Position numbers and translations under genes: made by a program. DNA of 5,366 nucleotides from Pseudomonadota bacterium (GTDB taxonomy: Bacteria > Pseudomonadota > Gammaproteobacteria > Burkholderiales > Sulfuricellaceae): assembly GCA_021783895.1 (NCBI GenBank), contig JAJXTJ010000115.1, positions 1 through 5,366 of the forward strand, in the 5' to 3' direction. Positions within the stretch are counted from its first letter, which is position 1. The number at the start of each line of letters is the position of its first letter. A model generated the notes under the pieces. That model searched no databases and was not told where the DNA came from. It saw nothing but the letters and a program-made list of their open reading frames with translations. Positions 1 to 5,366 of this stretch are shown piece after piece.

Positions 1-244
1 TAGCGAGTTCTGCGGCATGGTTGCCTTCGACGAAGATGTTGTCGTAGGCCCAGGCGACGGGGCTTGGGTATGTATCACTAATGGCCTTCCTCAGATACTT
101 GGTGGTTTCCTTGAATTTGTAATTGGTGGTAGCCGCAGACATGGTAGAAGCCGACCAAATAGCTGCCTTGACTGCCAAAGCGCTTGCCGCCATCCATTTC
201 AACCACCGCCATCTCGCAACCTCCTCCGTCAGGCTATATCTCAT
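1..244 (-). CDS. unrecognised open frame running off the left edge (C-terminus missing)
   Basis: This minus-strand frame is open from an ATG at 244-242 to the window edge, giving 81 residues and no stop. I do not recognise the product. The first part is rich in Trp and Ala (WMAASALAVKAAIW at residues 17-30), a mildly hydrophobic stretch. The rest is polar and ends in AWAYDNIFVEGNHAAELA. From about residue 39 onward (base 130 down to 1) third positions are mostly C or G, as in a real gene, so that part is probably truly coding. The start is doubtful: no clear Shine-Dalgarno sequence precedes the ATG, and bases 129-244 also carry transposase remnants in another frame. The true gene may therefore begin elsewhere, or may have been fused to the insertion-sequence relic by a deletion. 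Other in-frame ATGs are at residues 18 and 35. It could equally be a broken gene. Confidence 0.35.
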   Translation of the reverse strand, partial: MRYSLTEEVARWRWLKWMAASALAVKAAIWSASTMSAATTNYKFKETTKYLRKAISDTYPSPVAWAYDNIFVEGNHAAELA

Positions 245-740
245 CAACCGGTGTCGCCGCATAGATTCTTCGTGCATGCAATTCGGTCACTCGCCTTATC
301 GCGCTTTCCGCAAGGAGAATCCCGTAATGCTCAACGAGTTTATCCTCGACCTGGGCAAAGGCAACATCGGCCCCAAAGTCCGTCACTACTCGTTGCAAAG
401 GCAGCGAACAACCGCGATGGCGCATCTTGGCACGACTCACAAAGGGACGAATAGGCTTGTTCCCGCGCCGATACTGCTGCTCTATCTACGGCGATTTCGC
501 CAAAGATACTGTGCCAGTGGAGTTTTTTTACCGCCCCGCCAAGTCTTTCTCTGTCGCCCATGCTTGTAGCGACTCTTGCCCCATCCGCCTCATCTCTTCA
601 ATTAAGTCGCATCTCCGCCGCTCTAGCCTCTTGCAGCCCTCCATCTCGTCCTCGACTACCAACAACATCGATTCAACCCGGCTCCGTAGCTCAGGATGCC
701 CATTCAGGCGATTCAGCAAAGATTCGTCACTAATCCCCAT
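129..740 (-). pseudogene. ISKra4-family transposase, frameshifted and internally deleted
   Basis: An intact protein would be a DDE-type transposase of an ISKra4-family insertion sequence. The ATG at 740-738 follows a purine-rich GAGAGGGAAG that can serve as ribosome binding site. The first frame (740-528) includes LNGHPELRSRVESMLLVVED and RRMGQESLQAWA, typical of the family N-terminus. It stops at TAA 530-528. The next frame continues with KKLHWHSIFGEIAV. A third frame, from about 482, reads RRGNKPIRPFVSRAK, then RGCSLPLQRVVTDFGAD, then KLVEHYGI. Frame one joins frame two if one base is restored near 531 (GGTAAAAAAA read as GGGTAAAAAAA). Frame two joins frame three if one A at 483 is removed (GTAGATGAGCAG). 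A TAG at 236-234 then interrupts. The same frame resumes with VVEMDGG, the region of the first catalytic Asp, and jumps directly to FGSQGSYLVGFYHVCGY, normally many residues further on. The second catalytic Asp region is therefore deleted, and no C-terminal GSGxIES-type block is seen. Family identity rests on recalled homologues. The gene is certainly non-functional. Confidence 0.75.
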
Positions 741-893
741 GCCGCTTCCCTCTCATCAAAACAGTGGATAGGATTGCGAGATTACTGCACCTCAGTTTGA
801 ATCGCACCCGACGGATGAGGCCGCAGTCCGCTATCAGTCTTGTTGCTACTACGACCTTATCAGCGGCACGGCGGTGATAAGGTGTATCCGGGC
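741..893. other. non-coding stretch between transposase relic and nitronate monooxygenase gene
   Basis: No gene is visible here. On the minus strand this is downstream of the flavoprotein gene and upstream of the transposase start, so one end of the insertion sequence should lie in it. I cannot place the terminal inverted repeat, because its partner at the other end is outside the window or deleted. The only clear structure is the 9-bp inverted repeat at 854-883, listed separately. No convincing promoter for the transposase was found. Confidence 0.5.
854..883 (-). repeat. perfect 9-bp inverted repeat (hairpin) just past the nitronate monooxygenase stop
   Basis: ACCTTATCA (854-862) and TGATAAGGT (875-883) are exact reverse complements around a GC-rich 12-base loop. 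On the minus strand the hairpin begins 10 bases after the TAA at 896-894, the position expected for a transcript-end structure. Neither side is followed by a T-run, and the stem itself is AT-rich, so it is not a classical intrinsic terminator. It could be a 3' stabilising hairpin, a Rho-assisted end, or a remnant of a mobile-element end. Confidence 0.5.
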
Positions 894-2060
894 TTAGGCT
901 GAGAATGCCGTCTTCCGGCCCGTCACCAGATATTCCAGTAGCTCCCTAACCGGACGGATAGCCTCACCGAAGGGCAGGCTTTCCGAGCCGCGGAAGAACA
1001 GGCCCTTGTTGATGTCGCCGCGCATGGCGGCGGCGAGCTGGGAGTCGATGCAGAACTGGCCCATTTTCGAGATGCCGTCGCGCAACCCGCAATCCGACAG
1101 GCAGTCGAGCACGGCGGCGCATTTCGCGCGGATCGGGTTGGCGTAGGACATCAGCTTGACCTCGCGCTTCAGGTAGTTCTGCAGCCACGGCGTCAGCACG
1201 GCGCGGGCGGGCAGGCCGGCGGCGCTCATGAAGGTGACGATGTCTTCCGGCTTGGCTTCGGTCAGCACTTTTTTGAAGTTGGGGTGGGCGTCGCCCTCCT
1301 CGGTCACGGCGAACGGTGTGCCGATTTGCACCGCGCTGGCGCCGAGCGCCAGCAGGTCGCGAACTTTTCCGAAGGTATTGATGCCGCCTGCCGGGATCAG
1401 CGGAATACGCTCGCGCTCGATGCCGAATTCCCTGAGCAGATTGAACACGCCTTCCAGTACGCCGGGAAAATCGAAGCGCGGGTCGGTGATGTCGTCCGGC
1501 TTGGGCGCGCCGAGGTGCCCGCCGGCAAAGCGCGGATGCTCGATGACGATGGCGTCGGGCAGTTTCTGCTTGCGCATCCATTTCTTCAGCACCACGTTGA
1601 TGCCGCGTAGGTCGGACAGGATCGGCACCAGCGCGACATGGGGGAAGTCCGCCGTCATTTCCGGCAGGTCGAACGGCAGTCCGGCGCCCATCACGATCGC
1701 ATCGGCGCCGCTTTCGCAGGCCTGACGCACCAGTTGGGGATGTTCGGTGACCGCTTTCATGATGTTGACGGCGATCATGCCCTTGCCCTGGGCGATTTTC
1801 TTGGCGCTCTTGATTTCGCGGTCGAGTGCGGCCAGGTTGGCGCGGTCCATGGCATCCTTGCTTTTCGCGTGCAGCGACTGTTCCATCAGATCCGTATGAT
1901 GGCGGCGCAGGTCGATGCTGGCGATGGTGCCCACCGCGTTCTCCTTGGCCACCGCGCCGGCCAGATGGTGTGCCGAAACGCCGACTCCCATGCCGCCCTG
2001 AACGACCGGTAGCAGTTCTTTCCCTTTGAGCTTGAACAGGGGTAAATCAGTATGCAGCAT
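894..2060 (-). CDS. nitronate monooxygenase-family flavoprotein (2-nitropropane dioxygenase type)
   Basis: A complete 388-residue, presumably cytosolic TIM-barrel FMN enzyme. Family members oxidise alkyl nitronates to carbonyl compounds plus nitrite, but many are annotated only by homology and the true substrate here is unknown. Visible motifs in order are QGGMGVGVS at 21-29 near the N-terminus (FMN site), AGGHLGAP at 179-186 with His182 in the position of the family's catalytic histidine, PAGGIN at 223-228, and GASAVQIGTPF at 240-250 (phosphate-binding part of the flavin site). The protein is longer than the roughly 330-350 residues usual for many members. The extra C-terminal part carries Cys314, Cys320, Cys324 and Cys337. 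The start is supported by AAGGAAG four bases upstream of the ATG and by the QGGMG motif at the expected distance. It has its own promoter in the gap after prmC, so it is probably transcribed apart from hemA-prfA-prmC. A related alternative is an enoyl-ACP reductase of the FabK/PfaD type, but the GGHLGAP context favours the nitronate monooxygenase group. Confidence 0.88.
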   Translation of the reverse strand: MLHTDLPLFKLKGKELLPVVQGGMGVGVSAHHLAGAVAKENAVGTIASIDLRRHHTDLMEQSLHAKSKDAMDRANLAALDREIKSAKKIAQGKGMIAVNIMKAVTEHPQLVRQACESGADAIVMGAGLPFDLPEMTADFPHVALVPILSDLRGINVVLKKWMRKQKLPDAIVIEHPRFAGGHLGAPKPDDITDPRFDFPGVLEGVFNLLREFGIERERIPLIPAGGINTFGKVRDLLALGASAVQIGTPFAVTEEGDAHPNFKKVLTEAKPEDIVTFMSAAGLPARAVLTPWLQNYLKREVKLMSYANPIRAKCAAVLDCLSDCGLRDGISKMGQFCIDSQLAAAMRGDINKGLFFRGSESLPFGEAIRPVRELLEYLVTGRKTAFSA

Positions 2061-2064
2061 TCAA

Positions 2065-2071
2065 CTTCCTT
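2065..2071 (-). promoter_or_regulatory. ribosome binding site of the nitronate monooxygenase gene
   Basis: AAGGAAG on the minus strand lies four bases before the ATG at 2060-2058. The spacing is somewhat short measured from the end of the motif, but normal from its AAGG core. It supports the annotated start. Confidence 0.7.
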
Positions 2072-2139
2072 ACGGTGAGTACCCAATGGCGATTTGAAAA
2101 CGGCGCCTGGCTTTGGTTTGGCCTGAAGGGGAAATGGCG

Positions 2140-2147
2140 TTCTAGAA
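2140..2147. promoter_or_regulatory. small palindrome next to the predicted transcription start
   Basis: TTCTAGAA is a perfect 8-bp palindrome inside CGTTCTAGAAACG, whose outer arms CGTT and AACG also match. It lies 7 bases downstream of the predicted -10 box, where RNA polymerase would start, so a repressor bound there could block the promoter. The motif is short and may be chance. I do not assign it to any regulator. Confidence 0.2.
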
Positions 2148-2154
2148 ACGATGC

Positions 2155-2183
2155 ATTTTACATTAAATGGCTACGTTATTCAA
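2155..2183 (-). promoter_or_regulatory. sigma-70-type promoter for the nitronate monooxygenase gene
   Basis: On the minus strand TTGAAT (-35, 2183-2178) and TAAAAT (-10, 2160-2155) are separated by exactly 17 bases. Both hexamers are one mismatch or two from consensus, and the region is AT-rich against GC-rich surroundings. Transcription would begin near 2148 and leave a 5' leader of about 85-90 bases. The promoter is oriented into the flavoprotein gene. Confidence 0.65.
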
Positions 2184-2197
2184 TGGGTTGAAGGTCG

Positions 2198-2217
2198 CAA
2201 CAGGCCTCATCCTGTCG
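2198..2217 (-). other. weak hairpin after prmC, possible end of the hemA-prfA-prmC transcript
   Basis: On the minus strand CGACAGG and CCTGTTG can pair over 7 bp, with one G-T wobble, around a 6-base loop, 28 bases past the prmC stop. No T-run follows, so it does not meet the usual standard for an intrinsic terminator. It is the only candidate structure between prmC and the next promoter. Confidence 0.25.
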
Positions 2218-2245
2218 CCCGGTCAAGCATTTCGCCGACTGCGGT

Positions 2246-3103
2246 TCAAAGCTTACATTGCCCATAACTCACGCGCTCGATGCCGGCCAGATCGGCGGTC
2301 GTGGCAACCTGTCCGAAGCCCGCCCGGACCAGCAGTTCACGGCACGCCGCCGCCTGGTCGTAGCCGTGCTCAAACAGCAGCCAGCCGCCGGGCTTGAGGT
2401 GGGCGGCGGCGCCCCGGACGATGGCACGGATGCCGTCCAGGCCGTCCGCTCCGGAAGCCAGCGCCGCAGCGGGTTCGAAACGCAGGTCGCCCTGCGCGAG
2501 ATGCGGGTCGGCGGCGGCGATGTAGGGCGGATTGGAGACGATCAGTTCGAAGGTTTCGCAAGCCAGGGCGCTGTACCAGTCGCTTTGGATCAGGCGCAGG
2601 TTGCCCGCCCCCAGCCGTTGTGCATTTTCCCGAGCGACTTCCAGTGCCGCAGGGGACCGGTCCACCGCAACCACTTCTGACTGGTGGCGGTGCCGCGCCA
2701 GCGTCACCGCCACCGCGCCACTGCCGGTGCCCAGATCCAGCACCCGGACAGATCGGTCAGCAGGAATGCGGGCCAGCGCCAGCTCCACCAGCAGCTCGGT
2801 TTCCGGGCGCGGAATCAGTACCGCCGGGGTGACCTTGAAATTGAGGCTGTAAAACTCGCGCTCGCCGAGGATGTAGGCGATGGGTTCGCCGTCCCAGCGG
2901 CGTTCGAACAGGTCGGCGAAGGTTGCGGTCTGCTCCGGGTCGAGCGGGTCGCCGCCATGGGCGATCAGCCAGGCGCGCGACCGGCCAAGAGCCTGGCCGA
3001 GCAGGACTTGCGCTTCGAGGCGGGCTTCCGCCGTGCCCAGGCCGAGCGCGCGGGCAAACGCGAGGGCGCTGCACTGCACAATTTCGTTGATGGAGGCGGC
3101 CAT
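2246..3103 (-). CDS. prmC: peptide chain release factor N5-glutamine methyltransferase PrmC
   Basis: A 285-residue cytosolic class I methyltransferase. It transfers methyl from S-adenosylmethionine to the side-chain amide of the GGQ glutamine in release factors 1 and 2, which speeds peptide release at stop codons. The small helical N-terminal domain is followed by LIPRPETE (96-103), the SAM-binding motif VLDLGTGSGA (121-130), an acidic residue after strand two in VVAVD (144-148), and the catalytic NPPY (191-194) that holds the target amide. Length is close to the family norm of about 280. The same frame stays open upstream into prfA, but similarity begins at MAASINEIVQ, so the ATG at 3103-3101 is chosen. 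It lies 14 bases after the prfA stop, behind only a weak GGCGAAG, which suggests coupling to prfA translation. The stop is TGA at 2248-2246. The pairing with prfA is a classic enzyme-substrate neighbourhood. Confidence 0.96.
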   Translation of the reverse strand: MAASINEIVQCSALAFARALGLGTAEARLEAQVLLGQALGRSRAWLIAHGGDPLDPEQTATFADLFERRWDGEPIAYILGEREFYSLNFKVTPAVLIPRPETELLVELALARIPADRSVRVLDLGTGSGAVAVTLARHRHQSEVVAVDRSPAALEVARENAQRLGAGNLRLIQSDWYSALACETFELIVSNPPYIAAADPHLAQGDLRFEPAAALASGADGLDGIRAIVRGAAAHLKPGGWLLFEHGYDQAAACRELLVRAGFGQVATTADLAGIERVSYGQCKL

Positions 3104-3117
3104 CGGGCTGGCTTCGC

Positions 3118-4200
3118 CTACTCTTCCCCGCCCAGGGATGCCAGCAGTTCCGCCTGGTGTTCGGCCATCAGCGCGCCGACCAGTTCGTCCAGGTCGCCGT
3201 CCATGATCTGCTCGATCTTGTACAGGGTGAGGTTGATGCGGTGGTCGGTGACGCGCCCCTGAGGGAAGTTGTAAGTGCGGATGCGTTCGGAGCGGTCGCC
3301 GCTGCCGATCAGCGATTTGCGCGTGGCGGCCTCCCTGGAGTGGCGCTCGCGCAACTGCACATCCATGATGCGGGCAGCCAGCACCGACATCGCCTGCGAC
3401 TTGTTCTTGTGCTGCGAGCGGTCGTCCTGGCATTCCACCACGATGCCGGTAGGCAGGTGGGTAATGCGCACCGCCGAATCGGTCTTGTTGATGTGCTGGC
3501 CGCCGGCGCCCGAAGCGCGGTAGGTGTCGATCCGGAGGTCGGCGGGGTTGAGGTTCACCTCCGCCAGTTCGTCCGCCTCCGGCAGGATGGCGACGGTGCA
3601 GGCCGAGGTATGGATACGCCCCTGGGTTTCGGTCGCCGGCACGCGCTGCACGCGGTGGCCGCCGGACTCGAACTTGAGTTTGGAATAGGCGCCCTGGCCG
3701 ACGATTTTGGCGATGATTTCCTTGTAGCCGCCCATCTCGCCGAGGCTTTCCGACAGGATTTCCACTTTCCAGCGCTGCCTTTCGGCGTAGCGTGCATACA
3801 TGCGGAACAAATCGCCGGAAAACAGGGCCGATTCGTCGCCGCCGGTGCCGGCGCGGATTTCCAGGAAGATATTGCGCTCGTCGTTGGGATCCTTGGGCAG
3901 CAGCTCGGCCTGCAGTTCGGTTTCGAGTTGCTGCAGGCGTGCCCTGGCGTCTTCGATTTCGGCCTCGGCCAGTTCGTGCATTTCCGGGTCGGCCAGCATC
4001 GCCTGCGCATTGGCGATGTCGGTTTCGGACTGGCGATAAGCCTTGTAAAGCGCGACCACCGGCGAGATTTCCGCGTGCTCGCGCGTGAGCTTGCGGTAAT
4101 TGTCCAGATCGCGGGTCACCGTCTCGCCGGCCAGCAGACGGTTGAGTTCATCCAGCCGCTCGGTAATCTGAGCGAGCTTGTTTAACAAAGTCGGTTTCAT
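3118..4200 (-). CDS. prfA: peptide chain release factor 1 (RF1)
   Basis: A complete 360-residue release factor, the standard length. RF1 reads UAA and UAG in the ribosomal A site and triggers hydrolysis of peptidyl-tRNA. The sequence shows the helical N-terminal domain, the GTGGDES stretch (118-124), the anticodon-like tripeptide PAT at 188-190 within [14 protein letters not shown] (RF2 would have SPF), and GGQ at 233-235 in SGAGGQHIN. Gln235 is the residue methylated by the product of the next gene. The C-terminal part keeps [18 protein letters not shown]. The ATG overlaps the hemA stop in an ATGA, with no Shine-Dalgarno sequence in front, so translation is probably coupled to hemA. Its own stop is TAG, one of the codons RF1 itself reads. 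Confidence 0.98.
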   Translation of the reverse strand: MKPTLLNKLAQITERLDELNRLLAGETVTRDLDNYRKLTREHAEISPVVALYKAYRQSETDIANAQAMLADPEMHELAEAEIEDARARLQQLETELQAELLPKDPNDERNIFLEIRAGTGGDESALFSGDLFRMYARYAERQRWKVEILSESLGEMGGYKEIIAKIVGQGAYSKLKFESGGHRVQRVPATETQGRIHTSACTVAILPEADELAEVNLNPADLRIDTYRASGAGGQHINKTDSAVRITHLPTGIVVECQDDRSQHKNKSQAMSVLAARIMDVQLRERHSREAATRKSLIGSGDRSERIRTYNFPQGRVTDHRINLTLYKIEQIMDGDLDELVGALMAEHQAELLASLGGEE

Positions 4201-5366
4201 TCGTGGTGGAGCGAGTAAAGTCGGGACAACAACGTCGCCAGTTCCTGGCGGTCGTTATCGCTGGCGTGGCTGAGGGCGTGGGTTGGCAGATGCAGGAATT
4301 TATTGGTGAGTGCGCGTGATAACACGTCAATGACTTCACGCGGATCGTCGCCACGCGTCAGCATTTTTTGTGCGCGTTCCAGTTCGTGGCGGCGGTAGCG
4401 CTCGGCATGGTCGCGCAAACCGCGGATGGTGGGTACCATCTCGCGGGTTTCCATCCAGTGCACAAAGGTTTCCACCCGCGCTTCAATGATCGCCTCGGCC
4501 TGGCTGACTTGTGCCTGGCGATTGTCCATGCCTTGTTTGACCACTTCGCCCAGATCGTCCACGGTGTAGAGAAACACGTCGTCGAGCTCGGCGACCTCGG
4601 TTTCAATATCGCGCGGCACCGCCAGATCCACCATGAAAATAGGACGGTGGCGGCGCACCTTGAGCGCGCGCTCGACCATGCCCTTGCCCAGAATGGGCAA
4701 CTGGCTGGCGGTACAGGTCACCACGATGTCATAACTCGCCAGATGCTCGGGCAGGTCGGTCAGCGCAATGGCACTGCCGTTATAGCGGTCGGCCAGCAGG
4801 CGCGCGCGTTCTTCCGTGCGGTTGGCAACCAGAATATGTTTGGGGTGGCGCGCGGCAAAATGCGTGGCGCACAGTTCGATCATCTCGCCGGCACCGATGA
4901 ACAACACATTCTGTTCGGCTACGCTGGGAAAAATGCGCTCTGCCAGACGTACAGCTGCTGCCGCCATGGAGACCGAACTGGCGCCGATTTCGGTGGCCGT
5001 GCGCACCTCCTTGGCCACCGCAAAGGTGCGCTGGAACAGCTTGTGCAGCAGCATGCCGAGGGTGCCGGCGTGCTCGGCGGTTTTCACCGCCTGACGCATC
5101 TGACCAAGGATCTGGGTTTCGCCCAGCACCATGGAATCCAGCCCGGACGCCACGCGGAATGCATGGCGTGCCGCTTCAGCCTGCGGCAGCGCGTACAGGT
5201 AAGGCTGGATGGCTGAGCGCTTGAGCTGGTGGTAGCGTGCCAGCCAGTCCAGCGCAGCCTCGCCGTGGCTGGTGTTGCAATACACCTCGGTGCGGTTGCA
5301 GGTGGACAGGATGGCGGCTTCCTTCACCGGCGTGTGCGTAGTCAGGTCGTGCAGCGCCTCCTCCAT
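4197..5366 (-). CDS. hemA: glutamyl-tRNA reductase HemA (N-terminus beyond the window)
   Basis: This enzyme reduces glutamyl-tRNA(Glu) with NADPH to glutamate-1-semialdehyde, the committed step of C5-pathway tetrapyrrole (haem) synthesis. The visible 389 residues start at an ATG that coincides with the right edge. Compared with E. coli HemA (418 residues), roughly the first 27 are missing, so this ATG is almost certainly internal and the gene is cut by the window. Motifs are STCNRTE (21-27 of the visible part) with the catalytic Cys at 23, [19 protein letters not shown] (71-89) of the substrate-binding region, and the NADPH-binding [11 protein letters not shown] (155-165). ANRTEERA (181-188), GKGMVERAL (227-235) and [10 protein letters not shown] (246-255) follow, then the C-terminal dimerisation helices. 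The TGA stop overlaps the prfA start. The N-terminal signal that controls HemA turnover in some enterobacteria lies outside the window. Confidence 0.97.
   Translation of the reverse strand: MEEALHDLTTHTPVKEAAILSTCNRTEVYCNTSHGEAALDWLARYHQLKRSAIQPYLYALPQAEAARHAFRVASGLDSMVLGETQILGQMRQAVKTAEHAGTLGMLLHKLFQRTFAVAKEVRTATEIGASSVSMAAAAVRLAERIFPSVAEQNVLFIGAGEMIELCATHFAARHPKHILVANRTEERARLLADRYNGSAIALTDLPEHLASYDIVVTCTASQLPILGKGMVERALKVRRHRPIFMVDLAVPRDIETEVAELDDVFLYTVDDLGEVVKQGMDNRQAQVSQAEAIIEARVETFVHWMETREMVPTIRGLRDHAERYRRHELERAQKMLTRGDDPREVIDVLSRALTNKFLHLPTHALSHASDNDRQELATLLSRLYSLHHE

Noticed and set aside
78..212. A 44-residue minus-strand frame starting MAVVEMDGGK, preceded by a strong GGAGGAGG at good spacing
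   Set aside because: Its sequence is the transposase frame resuming after the TAG at 236-234, so it is better explained as part of the relic. The purine-rich run is likely chance, although translation from it cannot be excluded.
523..531. Run of seven A on the minus strand as a programmed -1 frameshift site, as in other insertion sequences
   Set aside because: The zero-frame stop TAA overlaps the beginning of the run, so ribosomes would end before slipping. One lost G explains the break, and a second frameshift at 483 shows general decay.
964..1581. A 205-residue minus-strand frame rich in Arg and Ala inside the flavoprotein gene
   Set aside because: It is an out-of-frame shadow of the nitronate monooxygenase gene, with biased composition and no start signal.
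813..2212. GGATGAGGCC at 813-822 and its reverse complement GGCCTCATCC at 2203-2212, flanking the flavoprotein gene
   Set aside because: A 10-bp match 1.4 kb apart with no extended similarity or other element features is close to what chance gives in GC-rich DNA.
3157..4185. A 342-residue open frame on the plus strand opposite prfA
   Set aside because: It lies wholly antisense to a strongly conserved gene. Long antisense frames are expected in GC-rich coding DNA, and the product is low-complexity with no known motif.
4368..5216. A 282-residue open frame on the plus strand opposite hemA
   Set aside because: It is a shadow of hemA codon use, with no independent start signal or recognisable domain.

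Overview
The window looks like part of a GC-rich betaproteobacterial chromosome. The evidence is the minus-strand order hemA > prfA > prmC and the protein character of these genes. A Nitrosomonadales/Rhodocyclales-type host is my inference from recalled homologues, not from a search. Every gene I can support is on the minus strand, so transcription runs from high to low coordinates.

Right part (2246-5366): a compact housekeeping cluster. hemA (glutamyl-tRNA reductase) enters from beyond the right edge without its N-terminus and overlaps prfA (release factor 1) by an ATGA. prfA is followed after 14 bases by prmC, the methyltransferase that modifies the GGQ glutamine of the release factor encoded next to it. 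Catalytic and binding motifs are intact in all three.

Middle (894-2245): a 185-base intergenic region follows prmC. It holds a good sigma-70-type promoter (TTGAAT, 17 bases, TAAAAT) and a Shine-Dalgarno sequence for an intact 388-residue nitronate monooxygenase-type flavoprotein, so this gene probably has its own transcript. A perfect 9-bp inverted repeat lies 10 bases past its stop codon.

Left part (1-893): an accessory, decayed stretch. Bases about 129-740 carry the wreck of an ISKra4-family transposase. Stitching frames shows two single-base frameshifts, a nonsense codon and an internal deletion that removes most of the catalytic core. Overlapping its end and running off the left edge is an open frame (1-244) with coding-like codon use that I do not recognise.

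I see no RNA gene, CRISPR array or defence system, and nothing that amounts to an undescribed system. The points most worth checking are the unrecognised frame at the left edge, the IS relic and its lesions, and the cysteine-bearing C-terminal part of the nitronate monooxygenase.
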